Of a stretch of DNA of 39,771 nt, positions 1 to 8,149 are shown piece by piece (the first letter of the stretch is position 1; each line of letters opens with the position of its first letter). The notes beneath the pieces are model-generated. The model saw only the letters and a program-made list of their open reading frames with translations, searched no databases and was not told the DNA's origin. The translations under genes and the position numbers were made by a program. This stretch comes from Butyricicoccus sp. (lineage in GTDB: Bacteria > Bacillota > Clostridia > Oscillospirales > Butyricicoccaceae), in the NCBI GenBank assembly GCA_017886875.1, contig JAGHIZ010000079.1, positions 1 to 39,771 on the forward strand, read 5' to 3'.

Positions 1-6
1 CCTATA

Positions 7-562
7 TCTAATGCTATATATTTATGGTGATGTTTATATTATTCTGTTAAACTATTCTCCTAGTGGCTCATATCCAGTTATCCTACCATACACACATCTA
101 TTCAATATCTACTTTCTTACACTCTTTATTCAATCCTACTATTTTAATGTATATCTTATACTCTATAATCCAGTATCTCATGGTTATACATATATTTCTA
201 ATTTTATCCTAGTAGGGGAGTGGGTTCATACTATAACCAGAACTTGCTTAATCTCAATTAGTTATATCTGTTCTATGTCATCATAAAATATATGAAATAC
301 ATCTAATGCTATACACTTATAGTGATGTTTATCTATTAAACTATCCTCCCAGTGGCTCATATACAGTTATCATTCCATATCCATACCTACTCAATACTTA
401 GCTATCTCTTACCTCACCTCTAACACTTTCTTCAATCTTATTATTTTAATGTATGGTTTCTACTCTCTAATTCAATATCTCATAGCTATACATATATCTC
501 TACCTGTATCTATGTGTGGTAGTGGGGTAATACTAAAAACAAAACTCGCCTAATCTATCAAT
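7..562. repeat. Degenerate ~295-bp direct duplication in non-coding DNA
   Basis: Two copies, about 7-270 and 301-562, line up along their length with small gaps; by eye they are roughly 70% identical. Anchors shared in the same order are CTAATGCTATA (8 and 303), GTGATGTTTAT, GTGGCTCATAT, ATTTTAATGTAT, a TATCTCAT..TATACATATAT block, and a GT-rich segment followed by a CTTGC/CTCGCCTAATCT block. The plus strand is poor in G. Small open frames inside lack ribosome binding sites and do not look like proteins. The repeat may continue to the left of the window. Its origin is unknown to me. Confidence 0.6.
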
Positions 563-571
563 AGGCGAGTT
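543..571 (-). terminator. Rho-independent terminator-like hairpin read on the minus strand
   Basis: A perfect 10-bp stem, AACTCGCCTA paired with TAGGCGAGTT, has a 9-base loop. On the minus strand it is followed by a TTTTGTTTTT tract; on the plus strand there is no T run. No minus-strand gene was recognised to its right, so it may end a non-coding transcript from the region near 600-1300. Confidence 0.5.
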
Positions 572-759
572 CCTCAATTTATACAATATGTTTAATCTTC
601 TATAGTCTTGTACATTATAAACCTAAACACTAAATACAACTTCCAGTATATTACAATGCGTATGGCTATAAACCTTTCAACAAGTCATATAAGTGCCACT
701 AAAATTCTACTCCTTAACCATATCCCTATAACACAATACGTATGCACTCAACTCAATGT

Positions 760-1001
760 GGTAATGTTGGTAATACTGGTAATGTGGTAATGTATCCTCT
801 TTTAATCAACATGGCACTAAAAAGCCATATAAATTTTTTTGTTTATCTAACACTCCCAAAATAACTTCAATACACTTAATGTATTTACAATTTCAAACTT
901 GCTTTTTTTAAGTCTAAAATTTATACCAATATTCTATATCTAATAATTACCTTCATCAAAACATATATGGTTACACTGGTTAAATCGGTTACAGTGGTTA
1001 C
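760..1001. repeat. Two short arrays with 9-bp period
   Basis: The first array has GGTAAT starting at 760, 769, 778 and 786. The second has GGTTAC or GGTTAA starting at 969, 978, 987 and 996, exactly nine bases apart. The arrangement resembles iterons or a degenerate coding repeat, but both frames contain stop codons nearby. No function is assigned. Confidence 0.4.
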
Positions 1002-1075
1002 ACTTAAACACCTTAAACCAACGCAATATATACATTATCATTCTATCACATTATTTTTACTATGTAAATATATAC

Positions 1076-1103
1076 TTGAAATATTTTATTAAACGTATAT
1101 AAT
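1076..1103 (+). promoter_or_regulatory. Candidate sigma-A promoter in the gene-free region
   Basis: TTGAAA (1076-1081) and TATAAT (1098-1103) are separated by 16 bases. No gene starts within 250 bases, so it would make either a long leader for the DtxR-type gene or a small RNA. In such AT-rich DNA a chance match is possible. Confidence 0.35.
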
Positions 1104-1277
1104 ATATACTATAGCTGAAAGCGATTGTAAGCGTATGCCCATATATAGCCATCAAAGCTATAAATTTATACACTGTATAAAAGTTATGGTATAACTATAT
1201 AATCTTATATAAAGCCTATATTTTGAACTCAAATGTTATCATTTTTTAACACGTGTATTATCATAAAAAAAACCCAC

Positions 1278-1306
1278 TTGACAATGTGTTAGCAAAGGCA
1301 TACAAT
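1278..1306 (+). promoter_or_regulatory. Promoter of the DtxR-family regulator
   Basis: A consensus TTGACA (1278-1283) is followed after 17 bases by TACAAT (1301-1306). Two operator-like GTTAGC half-site pairs overlap the spacer/-10 and the start-site region, so this promoter is probably autoregulated by the protein it drives. Confidence 0.75.
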
Positions 1307-1325
1307 AATGTTAGCCGATGTTAAC
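1288..1325 (+). promoter_or_regulatory. Two candidate DtxR-type operators (GTTAGC-N4-GYTAAC)
   Basis: Site 1 is GTTAGC-AAAG-GCATAC (1288-1303), with a weaker right half. Site 2 is GTTAGC-CGAT-GTTAAC (1310-1325). The same pattern occurs three times ahead of the DUF3793-flavodoxin operon at 24635-24724. The half-site resembles the core of the IdeR/DtxR box (TTAGGTTAGSCTAACCTAA) but with a wider spacer. Position over the -10 and start site fits repression. Confidence 0.6.
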
Positions 1326-1359
1326 AAGAGCTTTATATATTGCTAATTTGGGAGGTCTT

Positions 1360-1728
1360 ATGGCAAATATACATGAATCCGGTGAAAACTATCTCGAACT
1401 CATTTTAGATATTTCAAAAACTCAAAGAGAGGTTAGGTCTATAGATATAGCTAGACGCTTAGGCGTTTCAAGAGCATCTGTGTCAAAAGCTTTAGGCGTG
1501 TTGCGTGAGGCGGGCATGGTTGAGCCAGCATATTATGGTAAAGTTGTGCTTACTGAAGCGGGTGTTGAACGTGCATCAGAGGTTAGAAAAAGACATGATT
1601 TATTATGTCGCTATCTAACAGATATACTTGGAGTTTCAAAAGATATAGCAGAAGTGGACGCTTGTAGAATGGAGCATATTGTAAGCGAAGAAGTTATGTC
1701 TAAAATAAAAGATATATTAAAAAATTAA
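1360..1728 (+). CDS. DtxR-family iron-dependent transcriptional repressor (short form)
   Basis: This is a 122-residue metal-dependent repressor. An N-terminal winged helix (about residues 5-65) carries a recognition-helix region around VSRASVSKALGVL. The dimerisation and metal-binding helices follow, with the motif DACRMEH; Cys, Glu and His there match the Cys102-Glu105-His106 ligands of DtxR, whereas MntR has an acidic residue in place of the Cys. That points to Fe(II) rather than Mn(II). The C-terminal SH3-like domain of DtxR is absent. I chose the ATG at 1360 because GGAGG lies at 1351-1355 and the upstream ATG at 1318 falls inside the operator. The gene stands alone, ends in a strong terminator, and is probably self-regulated. 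Likely targets include the DUF3793-flavodoxin operon at 24738. Confidence 0.85.
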   Translation: MANIHESGENYLELILDISKTQREVRSIDIARRLGVSRASVSKALGVLREAGMVEPAYYGKVVLTEAGVERASEVRKRHDLLCRYLTDILGVSKDIAEVDACRMEHIVSEEVMSKIKDILKN

Positions 1729-1751
1729 CGCCGAAATATTCGGCGTTTTTT
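1727..1751. terminator. Bidirectional terminator between convergent genes
   Basis: AACGCCGAA paired with TTCGGCGTT around a 3-base loop (1727-1747) is followed by a T run on the plus strand. On the minus strand the stem is followed by AATTTTTT, so it can also serve the convergent GTPase gene ending at 1756. Confidence 0.85.
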
Positions 1752-1755
1752 GTTG

Positions 1756-4296
1756 TTAATTTTTGAGTTTTTGGATAATTATAGAAAGCTGTTCGTTAAC
1801 TTGTTCAACTTCCCATTTTAAATCATTTGCACTTAATCTTTCTGCACCATGACCTAAAATTATCATTTGTTCAGTAGCATCTGATGTTGCAACTCTAACT
1901 CTATGCTTACGTGATAAATCATAAGAGACTTTTTCTATATACATATCAGCAGTTTCAGCCTCTTTTGTATATACAACATGAATATTACCATCTTTTTCTA
2001 TACTGCCTATATTACCTTTAACTTTATAAGCATCGAAAACTAAAATAAGATTGCATTTTCTCATGCCTTGGAAGTTGCTTAAAATACGAATTAGTGCAGA
2101 ACGTGCAGCAGATAAATCATCTTTTGCAATTTCATTAAGCTCGTCCCATGCAAAAATTATATTATAACCATCTACAAGTAAATAATCATCAGCTTTTATT
2201 CTTGACAGTGTTTCGATTGAAAGGTCGGTGCGTTTAGGTGTTTTTTTAGAGCTATGAAAAGCATCATAAGAACGGTTTTTTATTTCACCATATGTTTTAA
2301 CAAAGATTTCTTCTATTTCTTTATCAGTTGCATTTGATGTATAGCGTGATTTATGAATAATAGGCTGAGTTTCTTCTGTTTTAGATTTTATTTCTGGGTG
2401 TAAATGTTGATATTTATATACTTCATTCCATTTAACATTAAAGCCTGCACCATGAGAACAAAAAACAGAGTCAGCAGGGTGAACAGTATCATGTTCAGCA
2501 TCATATCCTATTTGTGCTATCACTTCATCAGTGTTATGACATGGATAATAGCCTTTGAGAGTGCAGAAAAGTTTGCCTTTACCTTTTGAATAGGCTGCAA
2601 GTTCAGTAGGATAATTTCGCATAGTTGCAACAGGTGCAGTACCAGTTAGAATAGTATATTCTAAACCAGACTCAGAGGGCTCAAACTCACCATGCATTTT
2701 TTGAATATCAGTCATAGCACGACCAACCATTTCATTAGGCACTTCAAGAGTAAAAGAATAATAGGGCTCTAAAAGTATATTTTCAGCCTGCATAAGTCCT
2801 TGTCTAATTGCACGATATGTAGCTTGTCTAAAATCACCGCCTTCAGTGTGTTTTAGATGTGCTTTACCCGCTATAAGTGTTATTTTAACATCAGTAATAG
2901 GGCTACCAGTAAGCACACCAACATGAGTGGTTTCTAAAATATGAGTTAAAATAAGCCTTTGCCAGTTTATATCTAATGAGTCTGGACTACATTTAGTATC
3001 AATTTGTATACCTTCTCCAGTTTTGAGTGGTTCTATTAAAAGATGAGTTTCAGCATAATGCCTTAAAGGTTCAAAATGACCAACACCAATAACAGGGTTT
3101 TTAATAGTTTCATGATATACTATATGACCTGTGTCAAAGCTTGTGATTATACCAAAACGCTCATGTAAAAGCTCAGTTAGTATTTCAAGCTGAACTTCAC
3201 CCATAAGTTGTACATGAATTTCTTTCTCATTCCAAACAACATGAAGCATAGGGTCTTCTTCTTCAAGTTGTTTTAAATAACCAAGCATAGTATGAGAGTC
3301 TGAGTTTTCTGGAATTATAACTCTATAAGTTAGTACAGGCTGTAAAACAGGCGGTTTGGATTTAGACTCTATCCCAAGTCCTTCACCAGAAACAGTCATA
3401 GAAAGACCAGTCAATGTGCATATTTGACCTGCATATGCAGTATCTATAGTTTTAAATTTATCACCTGAATATAAACGAATTTGATTTACTTTTTCCTCCC
3501 AATCTTCACCCTTCAAAAGCGTGCGGACAGATAGACTTCCACCAGTAATTTTAATATGTGTTAAGCGATTTCCAGCATTATCTCTTGAAATTTTAAATAT
3601 TTTAGCACCAAATTCATTTGGATAGTTTGGCTGATAAAAATAATTATCTAAACAGTCAAGCAGAGCATCAACACCAATAGCAGATAAAGCTGAACCAAAA
3701 AAACAAGGGAATAAACCTCTATTTTTTATTAAATCGCATATTTGATTTGTCTTGATGGTATTTGTATTTAAATACTCATCTAAAAGCTCATCTGAACACA
3801 TTGCAATCTGTTCATATAAATTTTCACTTGTAAAATCAATACAATTATCAGAAAAGCGGGATTTTAATTCATTTAATAGGTTTTCTTTGCCTGCGTTTGG
3901 CAAGTCCATTTTATTTATAAAAATTGCAGTTGGAATTTGATGTTGTTTTAATAAATTCCAAAGGGTTTGGGTATGTCCTTGTATACCATCTGTAGCATTA
4001 ATAACTAAAATGGCACTATCAAGCACTTGCAATGTACGTTCCATTTCAGCTGAAAAATCTACATGCCCTGGAGTATCAAGTAATGTAAATTCAGTATCTT
4101 TCCAATCAAACATAGCTTGCTTAGAGAATATAGTTATGCCTCTAAGTTTTTCAAGTTCAGCTGTATCTAAAAATGCATTTCCATGGTCAACTCGACCAAG
4201 TGTTTTTAATTTGCCTGAAATATAAAGCATAGCTTCAGATAAAGTTGTTTTTCCTGCGTCAACATGTGCAAGAATACCAATAACAAGTTTTTTCAT
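1756..4296 (-). CDS. Tet(M)-like translational GTPase fused to a C-terminal NYN/Rae1-type RNase domain
   Basis: An 846-residue protein. The N-terminal two thirds is an EF-G-type GTPase of the ribosome-protection family: AHVDAGKT (10-17), RGITIF (53-58), DTPGHVDF (74-81) and NKMD (128-131), then EF-G domains II to V. In the domain IV loop where Tet(M) has the tetracycline-displacing SPV residues, this protein reads HLKHTEGGDF, so tetracycline resistance is doubtful. After a charged linker, about residues 703-846 match the YacP/Rae1 NYN fold: LLVDGYNIIFAW, VFDAYKVKG, TKEAETAD and VATSDATEQ, keeping the acidic residues expected for catalysis. Rae1 of Bacillus cuts mRNA in the ribosomal A site, where Tet(M)-like GTPases bind. 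The start at 4296 is preferred because GAGG precedes it; the ATG at 4314 has no ribosome binding site. A stress or ribosome-rescue role is my inference. Confidence 0.85.
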   Translation of the reverse strand: MKKLVIGILAHVDAGKTTLSEAMLYISGKLKTLGRVDHGNAFLDTAELEKLRGITIFSKQAMFDWKDTEFTLLDTPGHVDFSAEMERTLQVLDSAILVINATDGIQGHTQTLWNLLKQHQIPTAIFINKMDLPNAGKENLLNELKSRFSDNCIDFTSENLYEQIAMCSDELLDEYLNTNTIKTNQICDLIKNRGLFPCFFGSALSAIGVDALLDCLDNYFYQPNYPNEFGAKIFKISRDNAGNRLTHIKITGGSLSVRTLLKGEDWEEKVNQIRLYSGDKFKTIDTAYAGQICTLTGLSMTVSGEGLGIESKSKPPVLQPVLTYRVIIPENSDSHTMLGYLKQLEEEDPMLHVVWNEKEIHVQLMGEVQLEILTELLHERFGIITSFDTGHIVYHETIKNPVIGVGHFEPLRHYAETHLLIEPLKTGEGIQIDTKCSPDSLDINWQRLILTHILETTHVGVLTGSPITDVKITLIAGKAHLKHTEGGDFRQATYRAIRQGLMQAENILLEPYYSFTLEVPNEMVGRAMTDIQKMHGEFEPSESGLEYTILTGTAPVATMRNYPTELAAYSKGKGKLFCTLKGYYPCHNTDEVIAQIGYDAEHDTVHPADSVFCSHGAGFNVKWNEVYKYQHLHPEIKSKTEETQPIIHKSRYTSNATDKEIEEIFVKTYGEIKNRSYDAFHSSKKTPKRTDLSIETLSRIKADDYLLVDGYNIIFAWDELNEIAKDDLSAARSALIRILSNFQGMRKCNLILVFDAYKVKGNIGSIEKDGNIHVVYTKEAETADMYIEKVSYDLSRKHRVRVATSDATEQMIILGHGAERLSANDLKWEVEQVNEQLSIIIQKLKN

Positions 4297-4386
4297 AGGT
4301 AATAAAAACCTCATTTTTTATAATATGATAATATTATAATATATATTAAAAAAACGGTCAAACAATGGGGTTTGACCGTTGCAGTT

Positions 4387-4878
4387 TTAAACATGTGCAT
4401 GTTCGTTTGTATGCTCATTAGAATTAGCAAGTTGTTTTTTAAAAATTGTGCGAAAAATTAAACGAGCAAGTGGACCACAATAACACATTTGCCAAATTAA
4501 AGCCATTGGCATATTACAACCAAATGTATGTATCCAAGTGCCAAAACTAGGTTCTTTAAATAAAATAGTTGCAATAAGGCTCATTACAGGACACATAATA
4601 CAAACAATCATAAGAGAAATTGCATAAGTGATAAATTGAGGTCTGTCAGTAGGTCGCATAAAAGAAAATGCAAGACGAGTTGCAAGTTTTTCTACAACAA
4701 AAAATTCTAAAATAAATGCAACAGGCACCATAATAGGCATTTCATGCAGTGCCATTAAAAATGTCTGATTAGTAACTCCTCCTGTATTTAAAGCTACATT
4801 ATAAACTATCATACCATATACCATAATTACAGCCATGATAATTGTGAATATAACATTTTGAAATTTGTTTCTTGGCAT
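4387..4878 (-). CDS. DUF2798 family integral membrane protein
   Basis: A 163-residue protein with four probable membrane segments (about residues 8-28, 46-66, 82-108 and 120-140), arranged as two similar halves as in DUF2798 proteins. The function of this family is unknown. The tail is hydrophilic and ends in a His-containing NEHTNEHAHV, which might bind metal but could be chance. A GGAG ribosome binding site lies 11 bases upstream. The gene is transcribed alone; a terminator-like hairpin sits between its probable promoter and its start, so expression may be controlled by attenuation. Confidence 0.75.
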   Translation of the reverse strand: MPRNKFQNVIFTIIMAVIMVYGMIVYNVALNTGGVTNQTFLMALHEMPIMVPVAFILEFFVVEKLATRLAFSFMRPTDRPQFITYAISLMIVCIMCPVMSLIATILFKEPSFGTWIHTFGCNMPMALIWQMCYCGPLARLIFRTIFKKQLANSNEHTNEHAHV

Positions 4879-4940
4879 TTTTGATTAAACTCCTTTTTCT
4901 AATAAAAGTATTGTAACTGTTGTGATATTCGCACAAAAAA

Positions 4941-4972
4941 AGAAGTAGCAAAACTTTCGTCTCGCTACTTCT
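4941..4972 (-). terminator. Terminator-like hairpin in the leader of the DUF2798 gene
   Basis: On the minus strand AGAAGTAGC pairs with GCTACTTCT across a 14-base loop and is followed by TTTTTTT. It lies between the likely promoter (4999-5030) and the start codon at 4878. It could be an attenuator or riboswitch expression platform, or the end of a short RNA. Confidence 0.6.
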
Positions 4973-4998
4973 ATTCACTGCGACTACCATCTGTTTGT

Positions 4999-5030
4999 AA
5001 TTATAGCATATTGTTTATATGTTTCGTAAT
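4999..5030 (-). promoter_or_regulatory. Candidate promoter for the DUF2798 gene
   Basis: On the minus strand TTACGA and TATAAT are separated by about 18 bases. The -10 hexamer is perfect and the -35 weak. A transcript starting here would run directly into the leader hairpin at 4941-4972. Confidence 0.4.
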
Positions 5031-5162
5031 AGAAAAAATAATAGCATAATAAATAAAATTTCAAGTTTAAAAGCTTGATAAATTATAAAAATCTAATAAT
5101 ATTAATATTTATTATTAATCAGTAAATAATTAAAATTTAAATAGGTCTATCATTTAATATTC

Positions 5163-5191
5163 TTGTGTTAAAATAATATAAATGCTAAAAT
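5163..5191 (+). promoter_or_regulatory. Candidate promoter of the rlmD-like gene
   Basis: TTGTGT (5163-5168) and TAAAAT (5186-5191) are separated by 17 bases, about 75 bases before the start codon. The whole 5000-5260 stretch is extremely AT-rich, so this is only moderately supported. Confidence 0.35.
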
Positions 5192-5266
5192 AAATATAAT
5201 TAAAATTATATTAAATAGTAATAATCAACACTTTTATTTTAAATGAAATAAAGAGGAGCTTAATAA

Positions 5267-6898
5267 ATGTCATTACAGAAAAACAAGATATACAGAACAG
5301 AATTTACTGGATATACAGCAGAAGGTGCTGCAGTTGCTAAAATAAATGGTATGACTGTATTTGTTTCGGGTGGTGCAGTAGGTGACCAATGTGATGTTAA
5401 AATAATAAAAGTAGGTAAAAAATTAGCTTTTGGCAAAATAGAGAAAATTATTATTCCATCTAAACATAGAATTAAACCTGTTTGTATACATGCTGGTAAA
5501 TGTGGTGGCTGTTCATATCAGCATATAACTTATGAGGAAGAATTAAATGCTAAAAAACAAAAAGTAGCTGATGCACTTTCAAGAATAGGTGGTTTTAAAA
5601 ATCTTGATATAAAAATAACAGGTGCAGATGAAACTATGCACTATAGAAATAAAGCTCAATTTCCAGTAGGTGAACAAAATGGTGTGCCATATACTGGATT
5701 TTATCGCTCAAGAAGTCATGATATAGTTCGTGCAGATAAATGCTTTATTGTTAAAGAAATTGCAAATGATATAGCAAAATGTATTTGTAACTGGATGGAG
5801 AAATTTAAAATCCCTGCATATGATGAAAATAAAAAAACTGGTCTTATTCGTCATATTTATATTAGAACAGGTGAAATAAGCAAAGAAGTTCAAGTTTGTT
5901 TGATAACTGCACGTAATAAAATACCAAACATAGAAGATTTAATAGATAATCTTACAAAATCTTTTGAGCAAATAACAAGTATAGTTCAAAATATAAACAA
6001 AAGAACAGATAATGTAATTTTAGGAGATAAAACTATTACTCTTTGGGGAGATGATTATTTACAAGATACACTTTGTTCAAATGTATTTAAATTATCACCT
6101 CATGCATTTTATCAAGTAAATCATGCTCAAACAGAAAAATTATATGGTTTTGCATTAGAATATGCTAATCTTACAAGAAAAGAAAATGTTATAGATTTAT
6201 ATTGTGGAGCAGGGACAATAACACTTGCACTTGCAGCTCATGCAAAAAATGTTATTGGTGTTGAAATTGTTCCAGAGGCAATAGAAAATGCAAAAACAAA
6301 TGCAAAAATAAACGGTATAGAAAATACAGAATTTATTTGTGCTGATGCAGGTCAAGCAGCTTTAATGCTTGCACAACGTGGAACAAAACCAGATGTACTT
6401 ACAGTAGACCCACCAAGAAAAGGGCTTAATGAACAAGCAATAGAAGCTATATTACAAATGAACCCAGAAAAAATAGTTTATATTTCATGTGACCCAGCGA
6501 CTTTAGCCAGAGATTGCAAGTTGTTATGTAATGATAATTATAAAATTGATAAAGTTATGGCAGTTGATTTATTCCCTAGAACTTATCATGTGGAGACGGT
6601 ATGTCTTTTGTCCAAACTTCAAACAAAGCAACATATAGAGGTAGATTTGAATTTAGATGAGTTTGATTTGACTTCTGCTGAAAGTAAAGCAACTTATGAT
6701 GAAATCAAGGCTTATATTATGGATAAGTTTGGATTGAAAGTTTCTAGCTTGTATATAGCTCAGATTAAAGATAAGTATGGTCTTAGAGAACACGAAAATT
6801 ATAATAAAGCAAAGTTTGAAAATAATAAAGTGCCAAACTGCCCACCAGAAAAGGAAAAGGTAATTATAGAGGCACTGAAACATTTTCAGATGATTTAA
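5267..6898 (+). CDS. rlmD: 23S rRNA (uracil-C5)-methyltransferase, RlmD/RumA family
   Basis: A 543-residue SAM-dependent methyltransferase that makes 5-methyluridine in rRNA. It has an N-terminal TRAM domain (about 1-65), the [4Fe-4S] cysteine pattern C73-x5-C79-x2-C82 plus C159, the SAM-binding motif DLYCGAGT, and the catalytic block SCDPATLARD, where the Cys forms the covalent uridine adduct. LFPRTYHVETVCLL closes the methylase fold. About 90 further residues form a C-terminal extension (YIAQIKDKYGLRE, then NCPPEKE) that I associate with clostridial members of the family. The ATG at 5267 follows a good GAGGAG site. The exact target (U1939 or U747 type) cannot be set from sequence alone. Monocistronic with a strong terminator. 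Confidence 0.9.
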   Translation: MSLQKNKIYRTEFTGYTAEGAAVAKINGMTVFVSGGAVGDQCDVKIIKVGKKLAFGKIEKIIIPSKHRIKPVCIHAGKCGGCSYQHITYEEELNAKKQKVADALSRIGGFKNLDIKITGADETMHYRNKAQFPVGEQNGVPYTGFYRSRSHDIVRADKCFIVKEIANDIAKCICNWMEKFKIPAYDENKKTGLIRHIYIRTGEISKEVQVCLITARNKIPNIEDLIDNLTKSFEQITSIVQNINKRTDNVILGDKTITLWGDDYLQDTLCSNVFKLSPHAFYQVNHAQTEKLYGFALEYANLTRKENVIDLYCGAGTITLALAAHAKNVIGVEIVPEAIENAKTNAKINGIENTEFICADAGQAALMLAQRGTKPDVLTVDPPRKGLNEQAIEAILQMNPEKIVYISCDPATLARDCKLLCNDNYKIDKVMAVDLFPRTYHVETVCLLSKLQTKQHIEVDLNLDEFDLTSAESKATYDEIKAYIMDKFGLKVSSLYIAQIKDKYGLREHENYNKAKFENNKVPNCPPEKEKVIIEALKHFQMI

Positions 6899-6925
6899 AT
6901 AAAAAGAATTTAGTTTGTATAATGC

Positions 6926-6967
6926 AAAAATCGAGGAGTAAATATTGTACTTGCTCCTCGATTTTTT
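6926..6967. terminator. Bidirectional terminator between convergent genes
   Basis: A 13-bp stem, AAAAATCGAGGAG with CTCCTCGATTTTT, has a 15-base loop. It has A and T runs on opposite sides, so it can end both the rlmD-like gene and the convergent BlaR1-like gene. Confidence 0.85.
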
Positions 6968-6983
6968 AATGTTATTTTATTGT

Positions 6984-8147
6984 TTAATCAAGCATTATAT
7001 ATGCACACTTATTACATCTATAAGCATTATAATATTCTATTAACTCATTTCCATTTTCATCTTTTGTATGTTTTAGATATGTTCCAGATGTGTAATTATG
7101 TTTACATGATTCATAAGTTTTAATATTATTTTGTATGTATATTTGACCTGTTTGGTCGATGAACTTAGCATAATTTAAAAGTGGAAACTTAGATGTTAAT
7201 ATAGTATTGTCTGAAGATTGGTATACAAAAGATGTTGATAAAGCTATAAATAGGATACAAAAATAAAAAATATAGGATATAAAAAAAGATTTTATCTTTT
7301 TATTCATAATAAATTCAAGTCTTTGTTTTATAAAAAATTTATTACTTTTACTATTTAATGAAGATGTATAGCAATAGTATTTATTGTTTTTTAATGCAGA
7401 GTTTATTATACAGTATCCATATTTTTTGCATTGTTCAGTGTTGAAGTTTTTTATTACAGCTTCGTCACAAGCAAATTCAGATGCTTTTTCTAAATATATA
7501 CTTAATAAATAAACAAGTGGATTAAACCAATATATGCTAATAGCAATATGTGTTATAAAACGAATAAAACAGTCATTCATTTTGATATGATTTAATTCAT
7601 GATATAATATCATATAAATTTCTTCTTTATCAAAAGTACATGGTAAAATAATTACCGGTTTAAAGATACCAAATGTAAAAGGAGTTACTTTAAAAGGTGT
7701 CACATAAACTTTTATTTTTCTTTTTATATTAAGCTCATGTAAGCATTTATTAAAAATTTTTAAGATATCACCTTCTATTGGTTGTTTAAGCAAAGATTTA
7801 ACTTTTATTTGAGTTTTTAAATACTTTTTCATATTGTAAACGAGCATTATAACACAAATAAAAATCCAGATATAAAAAAATAACTGCTTATATTTTGTAC
7901 TGAAATTATTTATAATTGATTGCTGTATATAAAATGTGTTTTCTTTATACTGCAATATAGGAAATTTTATAAATAATTTTAAAACATAAGGTTTTACATG
8001 ATAGATTGGTAAAAACAATAAGAATAAGCATGTTTTTAAAATAAAATATCTTTGCTTTTGTGTAAATAAGTCTTTTTTAAATTTTTCTAATATTATAAAC
8101 AACAAAAAAAGAATACTGCTAGTAAATGCCATTATATTCATATACAA
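6984..8147 (-). CDS. BlaR1/MecR1-like M56 membrane metalloprotease with a short Cys-rich extracytoplasmic tail
   Basis: A 387-residue member of peptidase family M56. Four hydrophobic segments are visible (about 5-20, 36-60, 88-105 and 287-309). The zinc protease motif HELNH is at 183-187, with the downstream EKASEFACDE (220-229) supplying the third ligand. In BlaR1, ligand sensing outside the cell activates this protease, which removes the BlaI repressor. Here the large penicillin-binding sensor domain is missing; instead about 75 extracytoplasmic residues end in CKH (348-350) and CNKC (378-381), which look like a small metal- or disulfide-linked knuckle. The signal is therefore probably not a beta-lactam. 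It starts 2 bases after the BlaI-like gene, in the same operon. Confidence 0.8.
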   Translation of the reverse strand: MYMNIMAFTSSILFLLFIILEKFKKDLFTQKQRYFILKTCLFLLFLPIYHVKPYVLKLFIKFPILQYKENTFYIQQSIINNFSTKYKQLFFYIWIFICVIMLVYNMKKYLKTQIKVKSLLKQPIEGDILKIFNKCLHELNIKRKIKVYVTPFKVTPFTFGIFKPVIILPCTFDKEEIYMILYHELNHIKMNDCFIRFITHIAISIYWFNPLVYLLSIYLEKASEFACDEAVIKNFNTEQCKKYGYCIINSALKNNKYYCYTSSLNSKSNKFFIKQRLEFIMNKKIKSFFISYIFYFCILFIALSTSFVYQSSDNTILTSKFPLLNYAKFIDQTGQIYIQNNIKTYESCKHNYTSGTYLKHTKDENGNELIEYYNAYRCNKCAYIMLD

Positions 8148-8149
8148 TA

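Larger units (their letters stand above)
1..1287. other. Gene-free AT-rich region with repeats
   Basis: No supported coding sequence was found in this stretch. It contains the ~295-bp duplication (7-562), a minus-strand terminator-like hairpin (543-571), two arrays with a 9-bp period (GGTAAT at 760, 769, 778 and 786; GGTTAC/A at 969, 978, 987 and 996), and a possible plus-strand promoter (1076-1103). A seven-base inverted pair TATAGCT/AGCTATA (1110-1116 and 1156-1162) lies just after that promoter, so a short structured RNA or a long leader for the downstream regulator is possible. Confidence 0.5.

Noticed and set aside
11-286. 91-codon open frame in the left repeat region
   Set aside because: It lies inside the degenerate duplication, the second copy does not keep the frame, and there is no ribosome binding site; the composition is not protein-like.
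608-790. 60-codon open frame
   Set aside because: No ribosome binding site and no recognisable family; its end is just the GGTAAT array.
1-1287. CRISPR array in the repeat-rich left end
   Set aside because: The repeats are two long degenerate copies and short 9-bp periods; no regularly spaced identical 24-37-bp repeats occur and no cas genes are present.
1756-4296. Calling this a tetracycline resistance gene (tetM/tetO)
   Set aside because: The domain IV tip residues needed to displace tetracycline are not conserved and an extra RNase domain is present, so the resistance name would mislead.
4799-4990. 63-codon minus-strand frame at the start of the DUF2798 gene, considered as a leader peptide
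   Set aside because: It runs across the leader hairpin into the DUF2798 gene in another phase and has no ribosome binding site, so a leader-peptide role is not supported.
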